Program-made: the position numbers and the translations under genes | Shown here: positions 1-5,140 of the stretch, piece after piece | How positions within the stretch are numbered: position 1 is the stretch's first letter | How the letters are laid out: every line of letters starts with the position of its first letter | Source of the DNA: Pseudomonadota bacterium | GTDB lineage: Bacteria; Pseudomonadota; Alphaproteobacteria; Acetobacterales; Acetobacteraceae | DNA: 13,055 bases | Assembly (NCBI GenBank): GCA_021819535.1 | Contig: JAKAQU010000038.1 | Coordinates: forward strand, 1-13,055 | Direction of reading: 5' to 3' | The notes under the pieces: model-generated | What the model was told of the DNA's origin: nothing | The model's database searches: none | What the model saw: the letters and a program-made list of their open reading frames with translations, nothing else

Positions 1-281
1 AGCGCTCCATTCTCGCGCGCGAGCTTTCGGGTGACGTGCGTGTCCTGATCGTTGCCAATCCCTGTTTCGGATTAGATTTCACCGCCGCCGCCGAAATTCG
101 GAGCCGCTTGCTGCGCGCCCGCAACGAGGGGGTCGCGGTGCTTCTGGTGAGCGAGGATCTCGACGAAATCCAGGAGCTGGCGGATCGTATTTTGGTCATG
201 GCGGGCGGAAAAATCGCCTACGAATGCGACGCGAGTGCGATCGATCTCGCCGCCATCGGCATGGCGATGGCAGCGCGCTAG
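1..281 (+). CDS. BMP-family ABC transporter ATP-binding protein, C-terminal part (5' end outside window)
   Basis: This is the last ~92 residues of an ATPase that would energise uptake of nucleosides or simple sugars with a BMP-type periplasmic binding protein. The reading frame is open from the window edge (…RSILARELSGDV) and ends with TAG at 279-281. The visible part is the second nucleotide-binding domain: the helix after the signature motif (ILAREL), a Walker B-like strand VLIVANP followed by D-loop residues CFGLD, and the switch region LLVSEDLDEI. The ANP sequence in place of D-E-P is, from memory of the family, normal for the degenerate second domain of BMP-type ATPases, so it is not a lesion. 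The permease genes that often follow such an ATPase are not downstream; unrelated genes follow. The GTG at position 36 is not a real start, because the frame and the conserved sequence continue upstream. Confidence 0.85.
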   Translation, partial: RSILARELSGDVRVLIVANPCFGLDFTAAAEIRSRLLRARNEGVAVLLVSEDLDEIQELADRILVMAGGKIAYECDASAIDLAAIGMAMAAR

Positions 282-542
282 AAAGATGGCCGCGATTTGA
301 CGGGCTTCTTCATCGGGCGCCGGGGGTTCGGTGTTGCGGCCGGGCTCTCCGGATTCTGCCGCGATCTCCGTTTTCCGGGCAGTGCCTCAGTTTGAAAATC
401 TCAAAATTAAAACACTCAGTTGTCTCTGGAGGCCCTGTGCCGTTGGTACGCCTTGGCGAAATAATTTATTGACGGGACTCCAGTCTGGGCGCAAAATCAT
501 AAGTAGAGTTCTTGACAGCGCGCATGTTTTGGTACAGCCGCG
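282..542. other. Intergenic stretch, possible island boundary, no gene seen
   Basis: About 260 bases (318 up to the next start codon) lie between the ABC ATPase gene and the promoter of the three-gene operon. No reading frame here resembles a known protein. From about 380 onward the sequence is clearly richer in A+T (for example around 395-415 and 460-475) than the GC-rich flanks, which fits foreign DNA or a junction. I see no tRNA, no obvious attachment-site repeat and no convincing terminator hairpin after the ATPase gene. Confidence 0.4.
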
Positions 543-571
543 TTGCGTTCGAGTCGGAAATGTGCTATACT
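543..571 (+). promoter_or_regulatory. Sigma70-type promoter of the Panacea-domain operon
   Basis: A -35 box TTGCGT (543-548) and a -10 box TATACT (566-571) are separated by exactly 17 bases, and TGTGC in front of the -10 adds an extended -10 element. Transcription would start near 578, giving a leader of only ~22 bases. That leader is mostly a strong purine-rich ribosome binding site (GGAGGAGGAG at 581-590), nine bases before the ATG at 600. Confidence 0.6.
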
Positions 572-599
572 TTTCCTAGAGGAGGAGGAGAACGCAGTT

Positions 600-821
600 A
601 TGCCTAAGGAGTCACAGGGACAGAAGCGACCGGCCGATGTGATTGGCTGCGCTGTCCAGGTGGCGCGGCTGTCGGTCGGGCTTGAGACGGAGGCGCTGCG
701 AAAGCCGTCTGGCCGGGTGCGGAGCGGGTTGGCGGGCGCGAAGGCGCGGGCCGAAAAGCTCGCGGCAGAAGCGCGCCGAGAGATTCGCCGCAAAGCGGCG
801 CAAGCACGGTGGAACCAATGA
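600..821 (+). CDS. Small basic conserved protein, first gene of Panacea-domain operon
   Basis: A 73-residue protein of unknown function, very rich in Arg, Lys and Ala. It starts MPKESQGQKRPADVIG, a pattern I recognise from small alphaproteobacterial proteins of no assigned function. Its C-terminal half (about residues 42-73) is an Ala/Arg/Lys/Glu-rich helical stretch ending KAAQARW, resembling the R-x-E-I-x-R-K-A-A-x-x-R-W tails of those relatives. I infer a nucleic-acid-binding or regulatory role from the basic composition only. The start is set by the strong GGAGGAGGAG site upstream; an in-frame extension to 543 would run through the promoter and is rejected. Its stop codon overlaps the next ATG as ATGA (818-821), so the two genes are probably translationally coupled. 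Confidence 0.75.
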   Translation: MPKESQGQKRPADVIGCAVQVARLSVGLETEALRKPSGRVRSGLAGAKARAEKLAAEARREIRRKAAQARWNQ

Positions 822-1291
822 TCGGGCCGACCACGGTGCCCCCGAACAAGATCAGCGACATCTTGATCATTCAATCTCGGGGTAGGGGCGAGCACCTAAC
901 CAATCTCAAGCTTCAGAAGCTGCTTTATTACACTCAGGCGTGGCACTTGGCGCTCTACGACCGGGCGCTGTTTTCTGAGGACTTTGAAGCGTGGGTTCAC
1001 GGACCCGTCCTTCCGAGTCAGTACCATCGTTTCAAGCACAATTCGTGGCGGCCCATCATGGACAATGTTTATGGGCCGCCACGAACCGGAGTGGGCTATC
1101 TCGATCGCCACATTGGCGAGATTTTAAATGTCTTTGGGGTGGAAACAGCCGCTGCCCTGGAGCTGATGACTCATCGAGAAGCGCCCTGGCTTGAGGCGCG
1201 GCGTGGCTTGTTGCCCGAGGCGTCTTCGACCGCACCGATATCCAAAGAGTTAATGAAGAAATTCTACAAGCGCCTTGCCGAAAAAAATTAG
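818..1291 (+). CDS. Panacea (SocA/DUF4065) domain protein, probable antitoxin
   Basis: A 157-residue protein made almost entirely of a Panacea domain. The hallmarks are LKLQKLLYYTQAWHLALYDR (about residues 29-48) and EAWVHGPVLPSQYHRF (about 57-72), matching the K-L-Q-K-L-x-Y-Y and W-x-x-G-P-V patterns of the family. Known members include SocA of Caulobacter, which controls the toxin SocB, and the PanA antitoxins, which neutralise many unrelated toxins encoded next door. By analogy it would bind and neutralise the product of the following gene. I chose ATG 818 because it overlaps the upstream stop as ATGA; a GTG three codons earlier (809) is possible. The gene overlaps its downstream neighbour by 17 bases. 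The family call is firm; the antitoxin role is inferred from family and gene order. Confidence 0.85.
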   Translation: MIGPTTVPPNKISDILIIQSRGRGEHLTNLKLQKLLYYTQAWHLALYDRALFSEDFEAWVHGPVLPSQYHRFKHNSWRPIMDNVYGPPRTGVGYLDRHIGEILNVFGVETAAALELMTHREAPWLEARRGLLPEASSTAPISKELMKKFYKRLAEKN

Positions 1292-1697
1292 ACAATCCCG
1301 GGAAGAAGGCTCTGGCTCTGGCATCGTTAAGACAGATGTTGGTCCAAGTTACCTTCGATTCTCCTTCAAGTTTTTCGATCCCTCCGACGCAGGCGTCTGC
1401 CCTGGCACATTCCCAGATGGCTATGTTCGTGTTCTTATGGAACGTTTGAAGCAATTAGAGGGCTGGAACGTCAGAGATTTTACAGGGAAGCCAAACAAGA
1501 CATTACGGAATCATACCCATGATTGGGCAAAGACGAATAGGCCGGAGGGCTTCGTCAGCCTCCCTCCCCAATGGCAAGATTATCCGGGGTGGCAGTTTTG
1601 CCTCACCGCAAATCAATACGGCCGTGTCCATGGGGTGATCAAGGACGAGGTATTTTATGTCGTGTGGCTGGACAGGGATCACAATCTCTATCCATAA
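1275..1697 (+). CDS. Uncharacterised protein, candidate toxin partner of the Panacea protein
   Basis: A 140-residue protein, soluble, with no signal peptide or membrane segment. I do not recognise a named family with certainty. Its most distinctive part is the C-terminus, VHGVIKDEVFYVVWLDRDHN (about residues 118-137), then LYP at the very end: a beta-hairpin-like strand pair with conserved-looking His, Trp, Asp and Tyr. A compact beta-rich C-terminus of this kind loosely recalls RelE/HigB-type toxins, but no catalytic set can be assigned. The frame opens at TTG 1275, overlapping the Panacea gene by 17 bases. No better start precedes the conserved region: the first in-frame ATG (1437) would remove the N-terminal third. 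There is no clear Shine-Dalgarno site, so coupling to the upstream gene is likely. Position directly after a Panacea gene is the main reason for the toxin proposal. Confidence 0.6.
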   Translation: MPKKIRQSREEGSGSGIVKTDVGPSYLRFSFKFFDPSDAGVCPGTFPDGYVRVLMERLKQLEGWNVRDFTGKPNKTLRNHTHDWAKTNRPEGFVSLPPQWQDYPGWQFCLTANQYGRVHGVIKDEVFYVVWLDRDHNLYP

Positions 1698-1788
1698 TGA
1701 AAGTAATACTTGCTATTCTCCCATAGCTCCGCTGTTTTCCGCGCACGGTGGACACTGGCGGCGGCGATGGATTATGGTCGTGCCTCTT

Positions 1789-1806
1789 TATATCAATGAC
1801 GATATA
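1789..1806. promoter_or_regulatory. Perfect inverted repeat upstream of the periplasmic oxidoreductase-like gene
   Basis: TATATC (1789-1794) and GATATA (1801-1806) are perfect inverted copies separated by six bases. They lie 16 bases before the GTG start at 1823 and just before its GGAGAG ribosome binding site (1812-1817). The position suits a repressor operator or an mRNA structure near the start codon. With six-base arms, chance occurrence cannot be excluded, and I see no confident -35/-10 pair nearby. Confidence 0.3.
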
Positions 1807-1822
1807 GCGGACGGAGAGACCG

Positions 1823-2341
1823 GTGGTTCGCAGCAAAGGGTTTCGCCGCAAAGGGTACTGGGCGCAAGCGGCGCTGGCCGTGATCGTGCTCGCCAATGTA
1901 TCCGCCCCGCGGCTATCTGGCGCCGAGGCACCGGCGCTGACGATCACGCTTCTGGACGGCAAGAGCATCACGCTCGGCGCCGCCGAGATCGAAAAACTCC
2001 CGCACATGGTGGACGATGTTTCCTTCGCGACCGAGCACGGCCCGCAACATGCGGTATTCGACGGGCCGCTGCTGTGGGCGGTGCTCGACCAAAGCGGCGC
2101 GTTCGCCGGCATGCGGCCGCGCCAGCAGATCGGGCATGTCGCCATCGTCACCGGCCGCGATGGCTACCAGGCGGACATTGCGCTCGGCGAAATCTCACCC
2201 GAGTTCGAGGGAAAGCCGGTTATTCTCGCCGAGCGGAAGGATGGCGCGGCGCTGGGCGAGGGGCATTTGCGCCTGATCGTTCCCGGTGATCGTCACGGCG
2301 GGCGCGACGTGCAGAATGTTGTCAGCATCACGCTTCGTTAG
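1823..2341 (+). CDS. Secreted molybdopterin-oxidoreductase-fold protein (SUOX-like domain)
   Basis: A 172-residue exported protein. Residues ~1-34 form a signal peptide (basic start VRSKGFRRKG, hydrophobic core ALAVIVLANV, cleavage likely around LSGAEA). The rest resembles small stand-alone versions of the oxidoreductase molybdopterin-binding domain: FDGPLLWAVLD (about 79-89), then HVAIVTGRDGYQADIALGEI (about 107-126), and near the C-terminus LIVPGD…GGRDVQNVVSI (about 151-169). In full enzymes this fold carries the molybdenum cofactor. The domain's usual cofactor-binding Cys is not visible here, so the protein may be a binding or accessory protein, not an enzyme. GTG 1823 has a good GGAGAG site five bases upstream. 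It stands alone, with no partner cytochrome or membrane subunit nearby. Confidence 0.7.
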   Translation: MVRSKGFRRKGYWAQAALAVIVLANVSAPRLSGAEAPALTITLLDGKSITLGAAEIEKLPHMVDDVSFATEHGPQHAVFDGPLLWAVLDQSGAFAGMRPRQQIGHVAIVTGRDGYQADIALGEISPEFEGKPVILAERKDGAALGEGHLRLIVPGDRHGGRDVQNVVSITLR

Positions 2342-2360
2342 GACCCGTGAGGAAACTGCG

Positions 2361-2550
2361 CTAGCCGGTCTTTCCGATCAGCCACTCGGCATTGTCGCGG
2401 GCGGCGAAGCGGCGGAGGCATCGCGGACTTCGTCGATGGTCTGCGAGACGTCCCTGCACGATCTCCTCTTTCAGCCTGCGGAAGAACCGTTCGATCACGC
2501 CGTTCTGCTTCTGGAAGTGGTCGGCCATGAAGCCTCTGCCCTTCCATGAC
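2361..2550 (-). pseudogene. Remnant of an IS3-family transposase (C-terminal integrase region)
   Basis: Read on the minus strand, the stretch encodes FQKQNGVIERFFRRLKEEIV, the classic region around the last catalytic Glu of IS3-family DDE transposases. This is followed by NAEWLIGKTG and a TAG stop (2361-2363). Relatives read roughly LKE-x-V-x-G-R-x-F-QTIDEVRDA-…-NAEWLIEKNGF. Here the matching SQTIDEVRDA segment lies in a different frame (about 2410-2450), and the frame returns before NAEWLI. Two compensating indels have therefore broken the gene, which is also missing its N-terminal part and its C-terminal end. No terminal inverted repeats or target-site duplication were found. It marks past mobile-element activity at the edge of the accessory segment. 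Confidence 0.7.
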
Positions 2551-2570
2551 TCGGGCCAGAGCGCTCGGCC

Positions 2571-2590
2571 AAAAAGAACGGCTTTCCGTT
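2571..2590 (-). terminator. Probable Rho-independent terminator of the sterol-desaturase-family gene
   Basis: On the minus strand, directly after the TAA stop at 2591-2593, AACGG (2590-2586) and CCGTT (2581-2577) form a five-pair stem with a four-base loop. One base later a run of five T follows (plus-strand AAAAA at 2571-2575). The stem is short, but the placement right after the stop and the T tract are typical. Confidence 0.5.
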
Positions 2591-3394
2591 TTACCCCACC
2601 TTACGAAAAGGCTGCAGCAAGGTGCGCCAGAGGGCGAGTTCGGCCGGGTCGGCGAAGGCGTCGAGCCCGATCCGCATACCCTCCGCGCCCCCCTCGGGCG
2701 TTGCGCGATAGGTGCCGAACAGACGATCCCACCAGGGCAGGTTGAAGCCGAAATTGCTATCTGTCTCGCGCCGCAGAACCGAGTGGTGGACGCGGTGCAT
2801 GTCGGGTGTGACCAGAACGAGGCGCAGCCGGCGGTCGAGCCAGGGGGGAAGCTTGGCGTTGGCGTGGTTGAAGAGCGAGGTTGCGTTGAGCACGATCTCG
2901 AACGCGACCACCGCCCCGGCCGGCGCGCCGAGGGCCAGGATAAGGGCGAATTTGATCAGGAGCGAGAGGATGATCTCGCCGGGATGGAAGCGGATCCCGG
3001 TGGTGACGTCGAAATCCGGGTCGGCGTGATGCACCCGGTGCAGGCGCCAGAGCGCAGGGACGAGGTGGAACACCACGTGCTGGGCGTAAATCGCGAGATC
3101 GAGGAGCAGGAAGGATACGCCGAATGCGAGCCAGCGTGGCGCCGGCCAGAGCGCGAAAAACCCGATGCCGTGCGCGCGGGCCAGCATCGCGATCCCGACC
3201 GCGGAGAGCGGAAAGAGGGTGCGCAACAGGAACGTGTCGAGCACGATCAGCGCGAGATTGCGCGGCCAACGCCGCAACCGGCCGACGCGAAGCCGCCGCC
3301 GTGGCACGAGCACCTCCCAGAGCGCCATCGCCGCGAACACGGCGGCGAAAGCGCCAAAACGAAGGATCGGCTCCAGTGCTGACGTCATGAGCAC
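2591..3394 (-). CDS. Sterol desaturase / fatty acid hydroxylase superfamily membrane protein
   Basis: A 267-residue integral membrane protein of the di-iron FA-hydroxylase superfamily, which uses O2 to hydroxylate or desaturate lipids. Hydrophobic segments lie at about residues 10-30, 48-72, 84-104 and 142-172. The histidine clusters that bind the two irons are all present: HVVFH (106-110), HRVHH (119-123), a lone His in NHAN (177), and HRVHH (200-204). The length fits bacterial members. The substrate cannot be told from sequence; hopanoids, carotenoids and fatty acids are all possible. GTG 3394 is the outermost start, and ATG 3388 two codons later is equally plausible; neither has a strong ribosome binding site. 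The gene lies 49 bases after the secreted-protein gene on the same strand, so the two are probably co-transcribed. A terminator follows the stop. Confidence 0.88.
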   Translation of the reverse strand: MLMTSALEPILRFGAFAAVFAAMALWEVLVPRRRLRVGRLRRWPRNLALIVLDTFLLRTLFPLSAVGIAMLARAHGIGFFALWPAPRWLAFGVSFLLLDLAIYAQHVVFHLVPALWRLHRVHHADPDFDVTTGIRFHPGEIILSLLIKFALILALGAPAGAVVAFEIVLNATSLFNHANAKLPPWLDRRLRLVLVTPDMHRVHHSVLRRETDSNFGFNLPWWDRLFGTYRATPEGGAEGMRIGLDAFADPAELALWRTLLQPFRKVG

Positions 3395-3443
3395 GATGTA
3401 GACCGCGAATACCCGCGTGCAAGCCAGACGCGGCCGGCGCCGG

Positions 3444-3911
3444 TTATTTCGCCAGCGGCACCTTGGTCCGCGAACTCAGCGTCAGGCGATCGAGGCAGGC
3501 CGCCCGCTCCTGGTCGGCATTAGCGCTCGGTTTTTCCCCGGCATGGCAGGCAAGAACATCGTTGATCAGAACACGCCCGATCGAATCGCAGGCCAGCCCC
3601 TGCAAGTCGAACAGCCGCACACCGGTCTTTTTTGCCGTGAGCGGGCCGAGATCGAGCGCGATCCGGCGCAGGATCACACCGTCGGTGCCGAACAGGATGA
3701 GGTCTAGCCGCAACTGCTCGACGGTTTCGGCCTCGGGGTTGGTGACGACGAAATAGACCCGGCAACCCGCCTGCCCCTGAGAGAGCGGTTCGAGCTTGTT
3801 GAGTTCGAGCGGCAGCGGCGCATCCGCATGCGCAGCCTCCCCGCCCACCAGCATCAGACCCAACAGAGCGGCCACGAATAGGAAAATCGGATCAAAAAAA
3901 CGCCGCAACAC
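3444..3911 (-). CDS. Conserved secreted protein of unknown function
   Basis: A 155-residue protein with a clear signal peptide: LRRFF, then a hydrophobic core (about 9-22), with cleavage probably after EAAHA (about 29). The mature part has the alternating hydrophobic pattern of a beta-sandwich, with CRVYFVVTNP (about 50-59) followed by LRLDLILFGTDGVILRRIAL. Three Cys in the mature part (about 50, 107 and 122) could form disulfides. I recall similar alphaproteobacterial periplasmic proteins annotated only as hypothetical, and I assign no function. GTG 3911 and TTG 3908 both fit a strong GGGAGGGG site just upstream. It is the first gene of a likely two-gene unit with the sterol-desaturase-family gene, which may hint at an envelope role; that link is inference. 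Confidence 0.75.
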   Translation of the reverse strand: MLRRFFDPIFLFVAALLGLMLVGGEAAHADAPLPLELNKLEPLSQGQAGCRVYFVVTNPEAETVEQLRLDLILFGTDGVILRRIALDLGPLTAKKTGVRLFDLQGLACDSIGRVLINDVLACHAGEKPSANADQERAACLDRLTLSSRTKVPLAK

Positions 3912-4191
3912 GTTCCCCTCCCTTGATGGTCGTCAAAAGCCGCGCCGGCGGCCGGGGCGACCATACCGAAGCCGGCCGGCAACGCCTAGTGGGTGCCGGC
4001 CCATTCCGGCGCGTGGGGTGCACCGAAGTCATGACAATTTTATGAAATCGGCCTCTTTTTCTTCGCCCCAAAGGCGGGACCACCCTCCCGCGGCGATTGC
4101 GCTCGTGGCCAAAGCCGGTCATTTTCTTGCCATTCCACACGTGATCGCGCATCTCATGGGGCGATGCGCCGGCTAACGAAGGGAGACAGGC

Positions 4192-4674
4192 ATGTTGCAT
4201 CGGTGCGGACTGGGGGCCCTCGCGGCGTGCGGGGTCTTGTTCATGGCGGCAACGCCCTTGGCCCATGCCGAGGGAACCAACCCCTTCGTCGGCCAGTGGC
4301 ATTGGAACCGAGCACTTTCGAAACTGCCCCCTGGCGAGCCGGCGCCGACCGAGATGACACTGCAATTCGACCGCGTCGATAGCGTTCATGTGCGCTGGAC
4401 GGTCACCGTGAAGGACGCGCAGGGACATCCCTCGATCGAGTCTCACGACACGCCCGGCAACGGCGAGTTCTATCCGATCGGCGAGGACACCACGGCCTCG
4501 TTCCGCATGACCGGCCCCGATCATCTAGAGGCGACGTTCAAGGGGCCGGCGGGCGAGAATGACAGCATGACCTGCACGGTCGCCGCTGATCGGCGACGCA
4601 TGACCTGTGAGGGCGCGAAGGCGGCGGCGGGCAGCAAGCCGGAAAGCTACGTCGACGTCTATGACCGCGAATAG
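4192..4674 (+). CDS. Small secreted protein of unknown function
   Basis: A 160-residue exported protein. The signal peptide is clear: a basic start (LHRCG), a hydrophobic core (about 7-20), and AHA at residues 24-26 as cleavage site. The mature domain begins NPFVGQWHWNRALSKLPPGE (about 30-49) and contains mostly predicted beta strands, with an aromatic GxW motif near its N-terminus reminiscent of lipocalin-like ligand-binding folds. Two Cys (about 125 and 135, in MTCTV and MTCEG) could pair. I know of similar hypothetical proteins in related bacteria but no established role. ATG 4192 is supported by AGGGAGA six bases upstream. Its end overlaps the start of the lipoprotein gene by 14 bases, so the two products may be made together. 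Confidence 0.75.
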   Translation: MLHRCGLGALAACGVLFMAATPLAHAEGTNPFVGQWHWNRALSKLPPGEPAPTEMTLQFDRVDSVHVRWTVTVKDAQGHPSIESHDTPGNGEFYPIGEDTTASFRMTGPDHLEATFKGPAGENDSMTCTVAADRRRMTCEGAKAAAGSKPESYVDVYDRE

Positions 4675-4987
4675 GCCTCACACCCCTGCATCGGCCGGGC
4701 GCTGGTTGAGGCTTGCCGCGCCGGCGCTCTTTTGCCTCGTCCTTGCCGCCTGTGGCGGCGGCTATGGCTATGGCGGGCCGGTCTTCGGCGGCTGGGGCGA
4801 CGGTTTTGGCGGCTGGGATGGCGGCTTCGGCGGATTTTGGGGCGGTGGCTGGGACCGCGGCGGCTGGGGTCATGGCGGCTGGGGTCATGGTTTCGCCGGG
4901 CATGGCGGTGGCTGGGCGCACAGCTTTGGTCATGGCTTCGGCGGCCACGGTTTTGCCGGGCATGGCGGTTTCGGCGGCCATCATTGA
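4661..4987 (+). CDS. Glycine/histidine/tryptophan-rich lipoprotein
   Basis: A 108-residue predicted lipoprotein. Residues 13-30 are a signal sequence ending in the lipobox LAAC, so Cys31 would be lipidated and anchor the protein to a membrane. All of the mature part is low-complexity: Gly-rich with repeated G-G-W-G, G-H-G and F-A-G-H-G units, nearly free of acidic residues, and His-rich towards the end (GGFGGHH). Clustered His could bind metal ions, and such Gly/aromatic repeats are often flexible surface or matrix-like segments; both points are inference. ATG 4661 overlaps the upstream stop by 14 bases. The longer frame from 4607 would put an Arg-rich non-signal stretch in front of the lipobox and is rejected. 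The DNA itself carries tandem repeats. Confidence 0.7.
   Translation: MTANRPHTPASAGRWLRLAAPALFCLVLAACGGGYGYGGPVFGGWGDGFGGWDGGFGGFWGGGWDRGGWGHGGWGHGFAGHGGGWAHSFGHGFGGHGFAGHGGFGGHH
4860..4969 (+). repeat. Tandem and spaced DNA repeats inside the Gly-rich lipoprotein gene
   Basis: A 15-base unit, GCGGCTGGGGTCATG, is present twice back to back at 4860-4874 and 4875-4889. A 19-base block built on GCCGGGCATGGCGGT occurs at 4891-4909 and again at 4951-4969 with one mismatch (C/T), exactly 60 bases apart. Both periods are multiples of three, so copy-number change would keep the frame and alter protein length. Confidence 0.8.
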
Positions 4988-4995
4988 GGCGAGCC

Positions 4996-5080
4996 TCTGG
5001 GGGCAGCGCCCCCAGACCCGCGTTCCGGAAGGGTTTCCAAAGGCATTGCCTTTGGTGGGGTCAGGGGCAAAGCCCCTGGT
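4996..5080. repeat. Triple-hairpin intergenic element between convergent genes
   Basis: Three perfect hairpins, each with a 3-base loop, follow one another. The first, TCTGGGGGC…GCCCCCAGA, has 9-bp arms (4996-5004 and 5008-5016, loop AGC). The second, CCAAAGGC…GCCTTTGG, has 8-bp arms (5037-5044 and 5048-5055, loop ATT). The third, CAGGGGC…GCCCCTG, has 7-bp arms (5062-5068 and 5072-5078, loop AAA). The element sits between the stop of the lipoprotein gene (4987) and the stop of metH (5141), so it could act as a bidirectional terminator or mRNA 3'-end stabiliser. The composition is like REP-type repeats I recall from Acetobacteraceae intergenic regions. No T tract follows any hairpin, so simple intrinsic termination is doubtful. 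Confidence 0.7.
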
Positions 5081-5140
5081 CTTATAACCACCTTCCAACC
5101 CTTATTTCCGACCACACCCTTCGATCCCCCAAAGTCGGGA

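Noticed and set aside
512..517. A consensus TTGACA -35 box upstream of the three-gene operon
   Set aside because: No acceptable -10 box lies 16-18 bases downstream; the 543-571 pair with extended -10 is much better.
2546..3382. A 278-codon plus-strand frame opposite the sterol-desaturase-family gene
   Set aside because: The minus-strand product carries all di-iron His clusters and membrane segments; the plus-strand product is a charged low-complexity shadow.
3912..4191. Possible promoters in the divergent intergenic region
   Set aside because: Several A/T-rich stretches (for example 4028-4050) were tried on both strands, but none gave a -35/-10 pair good enough to report.
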